From Sclerodactyla briareus (taxonomy: Eukaryota; Echinodermata; Holothuroidea; Dendrochirotida; Sclerodactylidae), in NCBI GenBank assembly GCA_026419785.1, contig JAODTK010005509.1, forward strand, positions 62,001 to 126,000: a stretch of 64,000 nucleotides of DNA, given 5' to 3'. The notes under the pieces are model-generated. The model ran no database searches. It saw only the letters and a list, made by a program, of their open reading frames with translations, and was not told the origin of the DNA. The position numbers were made by a program, and so were the translations under genes. Position 1 is the first letter of the stretch; each line of letters begins with the position of its first letter. Positions 37,955-51,059 of this stretch are shown piece by piece.

Positions 37955-38330
37955 GTGACCGATTGATTAGCAAGGTGGTGGACCATCGGCCTTCCATCCA
38001 GGCAGACTGTGGCTCAATTCCTGTGCCAGTCATACCAAAGACTACTTCAAATAGTACCTTTACCTTCATCGCCGAGCTCAGCCAAGGGATTGGAGCAAGG
38101 ACAAACGAGTAGTAGGCCATTTGCAAGTTGCCATCAATCAGCGGATGTGATTACCCCCACCCCACCCCCACCCCCCACATAAGGTATCGCCGAAGAGGCA
38201 TTCCTTATTCCTGTGTACCTTGTGAGAGATGCCCCAGCTGACCCATAGGTGCTGTAAGCCAGGTCCTGCATCATTGCTGGGCCTCGTTAGGTTCGACAAG
38301 TAATACAAACCATAAATTAAAATTCCAGTA
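37955..38330 (+). mobile_element. tRNA-derived SINE-like element
   Basis: An A-box-like TTAGCAAGGTGGTGGACC (about 37967) is followed 40 bases later by a B-box-like GGCTCAATTCC (38011), spaced as in a tRNA gene. The anticodon-side sequence does not fold into a clean tRNA, so this is a tRNA-derived head. The body continues with 'AAGGGATTGGAGCAAGGACA' and a C-rich microsatellite at about 38152-38177. The 3' limit is uncertain. Confidence 0.6.
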
Positions 38331-39679
38331 GTTTGCAATTCACTACCGCTAACACAACAAGCGTCCTTGACTGCCCGGTAGTCTTATGCTTGGGTTGTAC
38401 ATATCTGCCGTTCATCCTGATCACATTCGTTTCTAATCACTTTTCTCTTTCTCTGGGCCTGCGTTAATGCGGTCCCTCACAGTGATATGTACATGGCACC
38501 AGAGTATCACAACCGGTAGAACCTATTCCAAGCACCATACTGACTACCACAGCAGCTCCCCCAAAGTTAGGCAGGCACATCCCGAACTGCGGCTTGAAGA
38601 AACCATACCCCGGGACAACAACAAAAGGTAATTGTGGCCCCACATTATACCACAGCACAGGGTGAACCACTGCTCCATAGCCCTGTGTTTAGTCACTCCT
38701 GTGGTAGTTACGGTTGGTTCACTGCGTAGTATCTCTCAAAGCACTGAGCAGGGTCAGGGTCCATACGTAGGCCTCTGCCAGTGCCGTGTACGTGAGCCTA
38801 TGACCCCGCAATAATATGGGCCCCTGGTGGACCGTCCGACTGCCCCTGTATTCTGATTCCCCATGGGCACAATATGAGCCGAAAAGAAGTCGCTCCCTGC
38901 TAGATTCAGGGTAGGCACCAGTTATATCGTGGCGCTTGCTGGACCGGATTTATCAACCAAAATGACCATGACAGTTCCAACAAATGCGGCTGTGCCGGTT
39001 ATCGTTAGGAGGTATAGTACGTACACAGAACCAGTGATTCGTGTTTTCCGTCTTCAAGAAACTGCCACTGTTCATGGGCAGTTGTTGTTGTCTAAGATCG
39101 GAATTCCATAATGGTTTGAATGTGTTTTTGTTAGGAATCCAGTTATGCTCAGTCGATTTCAGGTCATTCTTCAAAGTAGTATCTTCTGGTCATAGCCAAT
39201 GGCCTATCAATATGCCTCCTTCCTCACCATAATGGGCAGTGGACCAATGTAGCAGTTGTCCTCCATTGATGGTGAATATCATTATTATTGTCCCTAAATC
39301 CAATATCACTCATGTATCCTGACCAGAGTGATCACAGAGTCCTTCTCACTCCAAGCACTATTTCTCTTGAGGCTGAAATGACTTCCCGTAATGATGGTGG
39401 CGGAAGTAATGTTATTGCTCTGTCCTTCTTTTTCTTCTTCTCTGTGTTGAAGTACGAGCCAGGAGTAAGATTAATAACTGCTAACTGCAGCTAGGTGGTC
39501 ATAAATTCACTTTTGTTGTCAGTTCCTGGAAGAGGAAAAACAAACGTTTTATTTTATTAATGATAATAAGTCAAACTTTGCAAAAGCACCTCACAATGTG
39601 AACAAATCAGTGATATACAGTATGAAAAATAACAGCAAAAATGAGATTGTACTTGGTGAAGAAACAGTTCCCGTAGTAA
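38331..39679. other. intron, less AT-rich, unassigned
   Basis: 38460-39120 has more balanced composition and several short open frames on the - strand in shifting phases (38464-38670, 38953-39174). They could be a frameshifted coding relic, but I recognise no family. Confidence 0.35.
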
Positions 39680-40280
39680 GGGAGCTTCTCATGACCTGGA
39701 ACTATCTCAACACCACAGTAAGGAGAGAGTCACATGACCTGGGGCCTATCTCAACCCCAGCAGTAAGGGAGAGAGTCACATGACCTGGGGACAATCCAAA
39801 CCCCAGCAGTAAGAGGTACATGACCTGGGGACAATCCAAACCCCCAGCATAAGGCAGAGTCACATGAACCTGGGGGACCAATAAACCCTCCCAGCAGTGG
39901 AGGGAGGAGAGGCACATGACCTGGGGACAACCCATAACCCCAGCAGTAAGAGAGAGAGGCACATGACCGGGGGACTATCCAAACCCCAGCAGTAAGGGAG
40001 AGAGTCACATGACCTGGGAACAATCCAAACCCTCACAGTAGGGCGAGAGTCACACAATGACTGGGGACTATCCAAACCCCAGCAGTAAGGGAGAGAGTCC
40101 CTGCTGGGGACCATCCAAACCCCAGCAGTGAGGGGAGAGTCACATGACCTGGGGACAATCTAAACCCCACCGTAAGGGAGAAGTCCACATTACCTGGGGA
40201 CAATCCAACCCCCGCCCGTAAGGAGATAGTCACCTGACCTGGGGGACAATCCCAACCCCAGCAGTAAGGGGAAGTAATAT
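39680..40280. repeat. minisatellite, about 46-bp unit, about 13 copies
   Basis: Units run AGTCACATGACCTGGGGACA then ATCCAAACCCCAGCAGTAAG then GGAGAG, with frequent one- or two-base indels. On the - strand the unit reads as a repeated Leu-Thr-Ala-Gly-Val peptide that shifts frame between copies, so the open frames at 39702-40293 are not genes. Confidence 0.95.
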
Positions 40281-40910
40281 CTCTCCTGTCCATCTACCAG
40301 GGATGCAACAGCTTCCCTACTTTTTTTCAAACCTCCTACTTTTTGCCCTTGCCTCCTCTTCTCCTACATTTTTCCTTGAATTCCTACTTCTCTCCTACTA
40401 CTTTTTTTTCTAATGTTTGCCAAAAAAAATCAACAAAATTTGCCAGCAATTTTTAAACACTCAATTGTTAGTTCTTAAGAAGAAGCTAGTCATTGCCTGT
40501 AACCAACTACCCCATGACAGGCTACCCCCAATAACTGTAAGGCTGGAGAGGAAACTACCAATACATATCTACTATGAAATGGGAGTCCTTCCTGAATTTA
40601 GAGCTGTCAGTCAGATGCATTCAGACCCTCCTGTTCTGGAACTGCCAATGAGAAACCTGTATCCTCAAACCATACCAAATGTAACCAACAATGTCATTGC
40701 AAAGAGACCAAATGTTGAGTTATTTGTTAAATGTTCTAGAAGAACACCCATTGCTGTTTGTAGGATAGATGCAGCTATGGGCTCCTAGGCCTAATGATGC
40801 CGTTTAATCTGGATGCATTCTATCTTTAATCCATCCATCTAAGGGATCTATGCAATTTTTTTTTCGTCGAAACCAGTTATTCTGGTTAACCATTGTGATC
40901 TGCAGGTCCC
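40281..40910. other. intron, pyrimidine-rich patch and unassigned ORF
   Basis: 40315-40410 is rich in TCCTACTTT phrases, and a related patch lies at 45178-45275. The + frame at 40417-40788 (123 codons) has no motif I know. Confidence 0.4.
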
Positions 40911-41549
40911 TTCTGTTCTATCCATCCATTCCCATCGTATCCATCCCCTCTATCCGTCCATCCCATCCATCCATCCATCCATCCCATCCCACCAGCCACC
41001 TATCCATCCCAGCCAGCCATCTATCCACCCCATTCATCCCATCCATTTCTTCTATCCATCCGCGCTCTCCAACCCATCTCTGTCATCCCCATCCCATCCA
41101 GCTGTCCATCCATCTATCCAGCCCATCCATCTAATCCATCCATCCTATCCATCTATCCATCATCTCTCGTCCATCTTTCCACCCATCTATCCATCCAATC
41201 CATCTATCCTATCCTCATCTCATCCATGCATCCCATCCATCCTATCCAATCCTCCATCTTTCCATCCCATCCATCTATTATCCATCATCTATCCATCCAT
41301 CTAGTCATCCATCCAACCAATCCATCCCATCCGCCATCTATCCACCATCCACCATCTCTCCACCCCATTCAATCCCCTCCATTTATTTTCTTCCATCCGA
41401 TCTATCCAACCCATCCATCCATCCCATCCTCTATCCATCCCCATTCATCTAAATCCATCCCATCCCAGTTTATCCATTCATCCCCCTCCATCTATCCTTT
41501 ATCCATCTATCCATCCATCTATCATCCATCTGGTCCATACCCCATTCAT
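40911..41549. repeat. (ATCC)n imperfect microsatellite array
   Basis: More than 600 bases of CCATCCATCTATCCATCC-type sequence with many point changes. Resumes after 42671, so the intervening element inserted into it. Confidence 0.95.
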
Positions 41550-42670
41550 CAGGTCCGTCGCGAGCGTGGGGTGTGTGGGCAAATTTTTGGTCTTGTCGGG
41601 AACAAAGGAGAAAGAGGAACGAAAAGAATATGAAGAGTAGAGGAGGAAAAGAAGAGGAAAGAGGAGATAAGGAAATGAAAAGAGGGAAAGCGGAAAGAAA
41701 AAAGAAAGTAGGGATTGAAGGGGAAGTCAGGAATGGAAAGATGAATATCGAGCAAAAAAACGGATCCAGACTTTATTATCGGCTCCATTAATTCGACTTT
41801 TTGGCTCTTCACTAGTCGGCAAGAGAATGCCACCGGCAAACATCTATCAGACGGCCCGTCTCCGTCGTGGTAATTTGACGAGTGACTGAGTTGTTCGGCA
41901 GATTCGGCAAAAGGGGGAATAAGTGCGTATTAGCGTTACATCTTAGTTTCATGAGACTGGCAGTCCTTTGAAAGTTTTTTTTCGGTCCTTATTCCCAGAG
42001 ATACAAGGATATTCAAGCCATTTTGCTGAAAACAATTAAGAAAGAAGTTCCCAGAATTTCACAATGAAACATGTCTGGTTTTAAGCGGAATCCATGGAGC
42101 GGCAGAGCTGAGTACAGTGCGAGAGATAGAGGGCACCCCCAGTTTTTTTTAGATAAAAAATTCAGGCGAGGCACTTCCCAAACTTTGGGCACAGAAATAC
42201 GTTACAATCTGGTTAATGAATACCCTATATGCTTTGTGGAAAGCAAGAATTATAAATGGCGAAACTTGCCGATCACTTGCAACCATTGGAAAGTGTGAAT
42301 TTTTTGCAAGCTCTTCCCGCGCTGTGGAATTGATGGTCTGCTTCATATAATCAACGAGCTGCAGTGAAAATTGGGCATTGCTCAGGATTCGGGCAGAATT
42401 TTTCCGCGTTCCAAATTGGAAGGGACCCGCGTACGTGGTTGGCGGGGGCGAGTAATTACTGAACATCCCAATTTTAATGAAAATATTGCAACACCTAGAT
42501 TTGCTCTGATGGAGGACGTTTTCATATTCCAAATTTTTCTCAAAGGGGAGGGGGAAAAATTTTTCCCCCTCCCCTTAGACCCCCCTCCATATCAGTCACC
42601 ATTGCCAGATCCGTCGGCAAAACATAATCTCTACACCCCCCCAAGCATCAACCGCTTCACTACGCCCCTG
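41550..42670. mobile_element. hAT-like non-autonomous transposon, about 1.12 kb
   Basis: The left end is CAGGTCCGTCGCGAGCGTGG. The right end is CCGCTTCACTACGCCCCTG, whose reverse complement CAGGGGCGTAGTGAAGCGG is similar. The eight bases just outside, CCATTCAT (41542-41549 and 42671-42678), are identical, matching the 8-bp duplications of hAT elements. The host sequence is ATCC-rich, so the duplication is weaker evidence than in unique DNA. Inside are a Lys/Glu-rich + frame (41573-41791) and other short frames, with no transposase recognised, so the element is presumably mobilised in trans or dead. A perfect 34-bp palindrome lies near the right end. Confidence 0.75.
42543..42576. repeat. perfect 34-bp palindrome
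   Basis: AAGGGGAGGGGGAAAAA followed directly by TTTTTCCCCCTCCCCTT, with no spacer. Part of the hAT-like element. Arms are pure purine and pure pyrimidine. Confidence 0.95.
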
Positions 42671-42814
42671 CCATTCATCTGTCCATTCTGTCCCATCATC
42701 CCATCCTAAACTTTATCTTCGCCTACATAGTGCATTAGACTGTCATATACTGTTCCTTGCGTGGGGTTTCACTTGGTTCATTTATATGAGTATCACTATT
42801 TGAGTTTACAACAG

Positions 42815-44250
42815 TAACATCTATCTGGTGGAAAGAATCTTTATGGGCCTCCAAATAGTCTGTTCATTGCCCTCTGGGCATCGTTGACTATGTTTGTGTC
42901 CAAGGTCTTTGAATGGGCACGATAGACCCATTGTTGAAATTTCCTTTCTGTCCCAATTGTCCATGCATTCTTGATGGATGTTTACCAATGTGGACACCAT
43001 GTTCATTGACTCCTGGGCAATCTTTTGACCCATGGAAAGTTCAAGGGTTATTGAAGGGGCACTAAGGGTCATTGGTGGCAGTTAGCATTTGTTGGGCCAA
43101 ATTGTTCATTCATTGAATTGATGACTCTTTGGATGTTGACCATGTGAAGATCACGCTTAGAGGTCTTATAAAGGGGAACATAGGCCATTGTGTTGAATTG
43201 TGCCATTATGGCCCTCAATTATAGTAATTCTATGATGTCTGTTTGACCAAATATAGGGGTCAATGGTGAATGCTGGGGTCATCTTTGACTTGTCATGGTC
43301 AATTTGCACAGGGTCTTGGGGGGACAATAGGCCCCATTATGTGAAATTGCCTTCTTGAACACCACCATTGTTTATTCTGTGATGGATTGTTTAACCAATG
43401 TGGACAACAAGTTCATTGATCGCTGGGGTAACCTTTGGCCATGTAAAGGTGAGGATACAAAGGATTATATTGATTGAAATTTTTGGTCCACCAGATTGTT
43501 CATCATTGAAGGAACACAATGTTCATTGACTGCTGGTCATTGAAGAGACACCACCGCCTTTGTGTGAATTGTAAAATGCATCTCCTACAAAGCATCATTT
43601 TCCTTGAATTTGTACCATGTCCTAGAGGTTACCTCTTTCACCATGTTTTTATGAGAAAACCATTTGAATCGGACAGTTTGAATTAAGCGTTGTGGTGAAC
43701 ATTGTCAAAATGCATCTCTCCCCCTCTATACAGAGCATTTAGAAGTTCTTGAAGATTGAACACATAACTGCACTCGATCTCTTTTGGCAATGAAATATTT
43801 GGTACAATTGGTTGGTTTGAGCGGCTGCGCCATTGGTGCTCTTGTTTGTGAAAAAATGAAACACATTCAAGTTAAATCAGGCATTGTGTGGAATCTTGTG
43901 TAAATTAATTGGATGTTCTGGACCATTCAACACATAGCTGCACATTGGTCTCTTTGCAATGTAATATTTGATACATTTGTAGGTTGGGGCTTCAGCACCA
44001 TTAGTTTCTTGTTTGCAACTTTTACACAATTGACCAATGGTGGCCCAAAGCAGTTTTCACTCATAATGTCATCAGTTTCATGTGTTTTTTTTTTTTTCAA
44101 CCTTGGTTCACAGATTTTTTGCCTGCTGGCCGCGTATCAATACCAATTAATTTAAACATAACAGCTGGTGGAAAGAAGCTTATGGCCTCCATACAGTCAC
44201 AGTGTTCATTGCCCCCTGGGCCATCTTTGACTTATTGTCCTCTATCCAGG
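42815..44250. repeat. diverged tandem repeat, family D, about 170-180 bp unit
   Basis: Recurring phrases: 'GTTCATTGACTGCTGGGCAA', 'TTTGACCATG', 'CAATGTGGACA', 'TTTATGGGCCTCCA' and 'GTGAAATTGC', at about 42840, 43000, 43090, 43260, 43390, 43520 and again 44170-44240. Related short blocks occur at 28230, 44700 and 62310. Confidence 0.6.
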
Positions 44251-46964
44251 CAGCTCACACTGGGTGTCTGTGGTCACCCTCTTTCACTTTAATATTTTTA
44301 CTTTCTAATGCCGCTTCCTCCTGTTTTCTTCTTCTTTACAACATCCAGGCTTTCAAGTGTAATGTCAACAGCTGTCCCTAACTACTCGCTCTTTCACACA
44401 AGGGCCTGATTGTGCCACGTGTTGCCCTTTGACCTTGACCTTTAATATATGTGGGTCGTATGTTCCAGGGTGCAATGAACGTTGTGTCCCATTTGGTCTT
44501 CCATCAAAGGATACTGGTTGGGGGCCGGCCCATGATACTTCTTTTTATCCGATGTTACTGTCTTTAATGACATTATATGACTTCACATCCTGAATCTGTA
44601 AACAAGCTGAAAAAGCACCACCCAGGAACTTTATAACAAAGTTTCAGAAATCTAATGCACTTGAAAATGACTGTGAGAATAGTTTTGGACTCTTACACAG
44701 AGACCTTGACCTTCCCAAACAGAAATATCCCAAGGGGTCAATGAACATTGTTTCTAAAGTTTGTGAACATCCATCAAGGATTGACCATTTGGGGGCCAAA
44801 AGGGCATGGCAACAGTTGGATACTAGATAGGTTAGGTAAATGACATGCCGCCAGATCGCAATAGCTCAACGGGCACAGCTGATTCGAGCAGAAAATCACT
44901 TTTGAGTGGATTGTCAACACCACTGTCGTCCAAGGTCTTCTAGATGTTGCCACCCCCAAAATGGAACTGAGCAGTAAAAATCTTGAGACTTGTCAGAGAG
45001 AAGATAAGAAGGAATTGGTTAAAATGCAGGAAGTCAGAACTACATTTCACAGCTCTTGCTATGGTGACTTCCCTCTAACTCCAGGTCATAATTGCCTAGG
45101 TTTTAATGAATGACCGTATAGAACAGCACAATAGTAATCCCTGCTAGTGAGTTATGATAGAAAACTACTTGTGAGAAATCTCCTACTTACTCCTCCGTTT
45201 TTTAATTAATCCTCCTTTCCTCCTACTTTTATAGCAATTTTCCACCTACTTTTTTTCTCCTACTTTTTTCTATGGAGCTTTTTTGCATGCTGAATCTACT
45301 GCAATCCTCTGATTGTCTTCAACTTTGAACCCCCCCTCAACTGCTTTATTTCCTCCTAGTGAGCTTGTCGGTTTGTTTGTATATTCCCACTTTGCTGTCC
45401 ATGCGTTTATCACAACCCCTCCCCCCCCCCCCCCCAATCCTGTTAGTGATGCTTGCCAACTGGGTTCAAGCTACTGTAACTGGTTTTCTGACAACATCAT
45501 CATCCATTGGTCCCTTCCCATCTGTGGCCTTAGGGTTATAAATTGAACATGTCTCCCCCACCTGTTATAGGAGGCTAGAACAATTTATTGTCTTGGCACT
45601 CAATAAAAACTCAACTGTGTATGCAGGTGTGTTCTCTGTGTAAGGGTAGCCATTGGCACTCTGAATGCAGACACTCTCACTGGCAATATTTGGAGCAAGA
45701 TTTGGGGGCTTCAACCCAAATAGTTGTAATTTTGTATCCCATCGCGATTTCAGTAAAACTGTCTACTTTACTCTGATCTTACTGGCACAACTCTGCGGCC
45801 CCGGCCCCCTTCCTACCACCCAGGCATTACCTGGTTGGCAGTTTACCCTCATCTCGACTGGCACCTGCATATTTCCTCCTACATTACACTGCCATTCTCA
45901 GCAATATTCGTCTCCTGACGCAAACTAACCACCGTACCGCAGTTGGGCAACACCATGAGTGCCAGTTTTATTTGCACCTGCATCAGGCATTGATGTCACC
46001 TACTTTATACTGCCAGTCCCAGCATCTTTGTCGTCTGACGCATTCGAGGGTCACCCCTTGCACCATTAGAGGTTCAATGAGAACGACCACTCTGGATCAC
46101 CCAATACTGAGCCACCTTCTCGATTTGACACCCATGATCTAAGCAGTTATTCAACTCTGCATGTAAACTGTGTATGAGACTAAATTCCTCATTCGCCAAC
46201 AAGATGTGGATAGGCCCACGGACTTTCTCTTGCCATATGAAGATGATGTAATAAGGCTGCACTCCCTCGTTCTCCTGTACCTGATTACCAATCGGCTGTA
46301 GATTTTGAGTCAAATCGTTCATGAAGAATTGGGAAGTAAAAAAAGTGCCGTCACTACTACTCTACAAACAATACAACCTTCAAAAATTGAAGAACCATTA
46401 AAAAAAAATCTAGAGAGAGCTTGAAGATATTTAGATCCGTTCAACTTTTTCTGTTTTTGATCAAGTCCCATTTGATTTGATCAGCCGGGCCAATCCGCTT
46501 TGTCCGTAGAGTTTCTTGGAGAGGCGCCAGCATCACTATAACGCATTATACTCTCATATCTTCGGTGTAGTTCTGCATATAATTTAGCCCTCTGTGCTTA
46601 TGAACATTGTATGAATTGCATATAATGAGCAGTGCCTCACTTTCATTATTTATAATTGAGGCGCACTGGGACCACGTACTAGGCATGTAAACCATCAATT
46701 TGGAATCCATGTACAAAAATTATTTGATTACCTGTTTGGCTGCCACAATCCTGCAATCGTTTGATGCTGATTGTGTTGCGATACTGCGAAAACATGAGTA
46801 TGAAGAGTGATGTTAAATGCTTCCAGGATAACTTTTTATTTAAATGTAGCTAAAAATTTCAGGATTTTCAGGTCAAAGGTCATTGAAGGAGCATAAGTAA
46901 AGCCTTAAAAAAAAAGGTTTACTAAAATGTGAAAATCTATCTGCAAATGCGTCTTCCTCATACA
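44251..46964. other. intron, no gene recognised
   Basis: Contains a second TCCTACTTT-rich patch (45178-45275) and a C-run at about 45420-45435. 45300-46320 has several short open frames on both strands without recognisable motifs. Confidence 0.45.
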
Positions 46965-47775
46965 AACTAACATATGCTGGCGGGTATACTGCCAACGTTT
47001 ATATCCCCCATCCCCACCTCTCGAATCCGACCAGTTGAGGAAGATGTTCTAATAGTTTTGCCATGTGGATTGTGGAAATCAAACCAACTTTCGAAAAATG
47101 TGCAAATTGGACAAATTAAGCATGACTTTGACGCTGATGACTCCCGAAATGTGTCTCCACTTTTTTTTTCGGACTAAACATCATCCCACCTACCAGTTTT
47201 GTTGAAATCCTACAAACTTCAATGTTAGCGTAATTCTACCTCTAGTACCTTGAATTACCTTTCACCTCCTTTCATGACCATTATAGTCCCCACCTACCAA
47301 GTTCATGGAATCAACCACTTTCCGAAAAATGGTGCAAACTAGGCAAATTAGCGTGACTTTGACCTCTTTTACCCCGACATGTCCTCCACTTTTTTTAGGC
47401 CAAACATCGTCCACACCTACTAAGTTTTCACATTCCACATCGAAATGGCCAAACTTTTGTAACTCACATTATTCTGACCTCTGTACCTTGAAATGACCGC
47501 ACTTCTTTTGGGACCAAACATAGTCCCCATGTAAACCAGTTTTTCGTGGAAATCCGACCACTTTGAAATGTGCAAATTATGCCAATTAGCTGACCCTGCT
47601 GTGTGGACATCCACTTTCTAACCCTCCAGCATTTCACTACAACGCGGATCATGGGTGCCAAGTTTCGGCTCAAACAGACAAAGGGTTGGAGAGTTTTGCG
47701 CTAACAATAACGCAGAACACAAGACGGCGGAGACGGCGACGCCAAAACCATATATCCCGAAGTGGGGATATTAAT
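46965..47775 (-). repeat. family B, reversed copy 1
   Basis: On the - strand it opens at 47775 with ATATCCCCACTTCGGGATAT (a shortened terminal hairpin), then 'ATGGTTTTGG', several AGGTCA-bearing subunits, and ends near 46965 with a GTATACCCGCC hairpin followed by TTAGTTTG. The same architecture as 60480-61215 and 18770-19490. Confidence 0.75.
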
Positions 47776-47777
47776 AT

Positions 47778-49036
47778 ACACTGCCTGCGGTAATACCGCC
47801 AACTTTTGAAGCCCACCTTGCCAATAACGTTTTCTATTTCTATTTTTGGCCTTTAACTCCTTAAATAAGCACATTTATTCAGACTCAACCTTTAAACCAC
47901 ATGACCAACCCGACCAAGGTCAAATCGAGGTCCCTTGTTGATACATCTATCCGAAGAGCATTTGCATTCCGATGAAAACGCCCAATGTTATTGCTTAAAA
48001 AGTATTAAAATCAGTTTTTGAACCCCTAACTTGACCTTCAATGACAGGCGGTTTTTATAAATGTTACTCTCCATGTAATGCACCACTCCTAGAAGCAAAG
48101 TTCAATTCCGAGGAACACGCCTAATGTTTATGCGAAAAAATCTATCAACTTAAACTTTGAGCCCCTTGTAACTAACAATGTGTCCGCTTGAAGCGGGAGT
48201 TTCCTCCATAAGCACACAAAGGTCTATCACATATCCAAAAAAATAACCCATTTCTCCACTATTTGTTTTGCCCTACTCCTGGCTACATCACAAATTTTTC
48301 AAGACTCAACCTTTACACACATGACCTGCTACAGAGTCAAATTTGAGGTCAGAGGTCACAAACAGGCAGGTCAACAATTATAATCACAATGGTGAACCTC
48401 CCAGCCTTCATAGATATTCAATTCTCCGATGTTAGCCAGAAAGTTTTTGACCCTCAATAGTGACCTTGATACCTTAATGACATGGACAGTTTTTTTATGA
48501 AATTGTACCTCCCATGTGATACATCATCCTAGCGCCATTTGCATTCTGATGAACATGCGCAGTGCTATTGTCGAAAAAGTACCAAATTAGTTTTTGACCC
48601 TAAGTGACTCTTATGCTCTTCAAGCAAAATATCGCAATTGACCGCGGATGACCTTGAAAAATGCCGCCATGTTTTTTCGGGACGAACTGTTTACCCTAAT
48701 AACAATTTTCGCCAAAATCTAACATGTTGCAAAAAATCACAAAATTACAACAAATTTGACCTTGGATGACCTTGAAATGCCACCTTCTTTTTCGGGACCA
48801 ATTGTCATCCCTGAGTGTTCCAAGATTTCGTGTAGACCGGACAAACTTTAAAATTTTGGCGTAAATCACCGACCGAGGGCATCGGACTCGGTAATACCAG
48901 TATTCAAAAAAAGCATCCGAATCTTCATGGGGTCACCCGTGTTACAGTTTCTTCAGCTAAATCGGGGAGCGTTGGAGAGTATCGTGGTCGGACCATGAAA
49001 GCCAACACCATAATATCCCGGAAGTGGGGATATAAT
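47778..49036 (-). repeat. family B, reversed copy 2
   Basis: Abuts copy 1. On the - strand it opens at about 49036 with TATCCCCACTTCCGGGATAT and 'TATGGTGTTGG', carries many 'GGTCA' subunits, and ends at 47778 with a GGCGGTATTACCGC hairpin. Longer than copy 1 because of extra internal subunits. Confidence 0.75.
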
Positions 49037-49419
49037 TATGGTGGATGTGGATTGGTGGAATTATGGTAGTGTTAGTGCTTTGTGCTCAGATTTTAGGTCA
49101 AATATCCTTCATGGAGTCATAATATTTTTGCAAAATGCTACCCCTACAGATTAGGTTGGATTATCACCATACGCAGTCATTGTTCTCTATGAACTAATGA
49201 TACCTACCAGATTTTGAGATTTTGTGGGTCAACAAAATTATAGGCATGATTAACTAATATGTAAACACCTACAACTGCAAATTCTGCAAAATCTCCTACC
49301 GTCAGTATTATCATGGACCATGCATATTTCGGCCAACTTTAACATTTCCTGATTGGCTTATCCGCCTGAAACAAAGTTCAAAAAGACTTCAGCGAGCGAT
49401 CACCTTGTCATTGTGTGTG

Positions 49420-49800
49420 TGTGGTGGTATTTTACCCCACTTCCTCATTAACCGGATTCTGATTAGATTTTGCTATGTAGTATCTGTGTTAGGTGAAAAC
49501 GTCTGATTAGAATTTGGGCAACAAAAGTCACTAGTAGGGTATCGACCTCGGTGTATTTTTCATTGTTTAAGCTCTTTTTGAAAAGATCACAGACACGCCA
49601 TTGTTGCTATTGGTGATTTGCTTTGGCACTTAGGTAGAGGATATAAGTTGGATTAACTGAATAGATTTTCAGCATAAAATATGCTAATCATCTAATTTGC
49701 ATAATTTATGCAAAATTTTTGTCAAGTTTGGTCAAATTTCATGAAACTGTGGATGTAGTAATCGTAGTCCACAGATTCACAACCCGTACTGTTTTGTAGA
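49420..49800. repeat. dispersed family F, copy 2
   Basis: Ends with 'AATAGATTTTCAGCATAAAA', 'ATGCTAATCATCTAATTTGC' and ATAATTTATGCAAA, the block shared with 26870-27020 and 54275-54345. A short TG run sits near 49410. Confidence 0.6.
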
Positions 49801-49816
49801 GTTTGCCTCAGTCCTG

Positions 49817-49935
49817 AATACATATAATACATATACATACATACAATACATACAGTACATCATCCATACATACATACATACAAATACATCACATAAGCAT
49901 ACATACATACTACATACATACATCATACATACCAT
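49817..49935. repeat. (ATAC)n microsatellite
   Basis: Imperfect CATACATA repeats over about 120 bases. Confidence 0.95.
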
Positions 49936-51059
49936 TTTTCAGTACACATCATTTGGGCATTACTTTTTAGGAAAAAGTGGAAAGTTGTGAATCCTGTATT
50001 TTGGGTAGTTTAACCGTAAATTGCCACCCGACACAATCGACTTCTGTCGGCGACCACTGAATATTGCGCTTTCTCGCATTCGCCTGTTCGCAGCATGAGG
50101 TAGACGTATAAACAACCTGAGCAAAAAACAGTTTGTATTGCCTCTTCACGCATTTGGCATGAACACCCTACAGATGTGAGTGGCTTAAGGAACACCCTGT
50201 AATTAAACAATTGGCTCTCGGAATGTACAGTAACTAGACCAACAGACACTCTGGAATTGTAAACACAACAAGAAATGCTGGGGAAGCCAAGGAGAATATA
50301 TATACTTTGGGGATGTGGAATTATTCTTTTTGAGAAACTGCCCAGTTGGACCATTTTGTAACTATTTTGAACAGTTTCCTTCTGCAATTGTGCGTGATAC
50401 ATATCCACTAGCCTTATTCCTCGAGGTGAAAGCCCTCTCACAACACAAAGACTTTTGAATCTTAATTGTATCCCTTTTAATAGTTCAAAGAAAAACAGAC
50501 ACAACTGTCTCTTTCCCCCCGCTGCCTCTGGTCAACGCGTCCCTCAGGAGCACTTTTCGCCTAATTCTGTTCCAATTTTTGTCTGTATATTTGGATTCAT
50601 AATCGTAGACATGTAATAATTCATCAGAGTGAATATTTGTCAGCACTTTGAATCCAGAGAGCTGTATTCTTCTCTGGGCAGAATTAATTTGGGTCATTAT
50701 TTGCTGTGACGAGGCTTATCCAAAGGAGCTCCTAATGGATGGTCTCTCAATAGCCGTTAATATGATTATTGGAAGAAAAATTGCCATAACCAGGTATTTT
50801 CATCGCTGAGAGCTACTTAATATGCAGCTTATGTATGTTTGAGATGGGTTGACACTGAATATTGCTATTAATCGGTACTAGCAGTAAACAGTGTGGCGCC
50901 ATCAGGTATGGTCTTCTTTCGTGCATGTTAGTATAATAATTAGCTGGACGCAAAGGGCAGTGCCAGCGGGAGTTTCATGAGAGCAGATGACTCCATTGGA
51001 AGACAGCCGGGGAAACGTAGATTTGACATAATTCGAAAACGGTATAGTTAACTGATGTT
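49936..51059. other. intron, unassigned; longest open frame of the window
   Basis: A - frame at 50010-50504 (164 codons, the longest seen) and an adjoining one at 50485-50697 have no recognisable domain, signal peptide or family resemblance. I leave it as a non-gene pending comparison. Confidence 0.4.

Noticed and set aside
37955-38040. Functional tRNA gene
   Set aside because: A- and B-box-like words are present but no complete cloverleaf or anticodon arm forms; better explained as a tRNA-derived SINE head.
39702-40293. Repetitive secreted-like protein on the - strand
   Set aside because: The peptide repeat comes from a 46-bp minisatellite whose frame shifts between units; no single frame survives.
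40417-40788. 123-codon + frame
   Set aside because: No known motif. It sits between a T/C-rich repeat patch and a microsatellite, with no evidence of splicing or conservation.
41226-41633. 135-codon Pro/Ser/His-rich protein
   Set aside because: Translation of the ATCC microsatellite running into the hAT-like element.
50010-50504. 164-codon open frame on the - strand, longest in the window
   Set aside because: No domain, repeat, signal or family resemblance, and no supporting splice signals. A frame of this length is not surprising in 64 kb on six frames.
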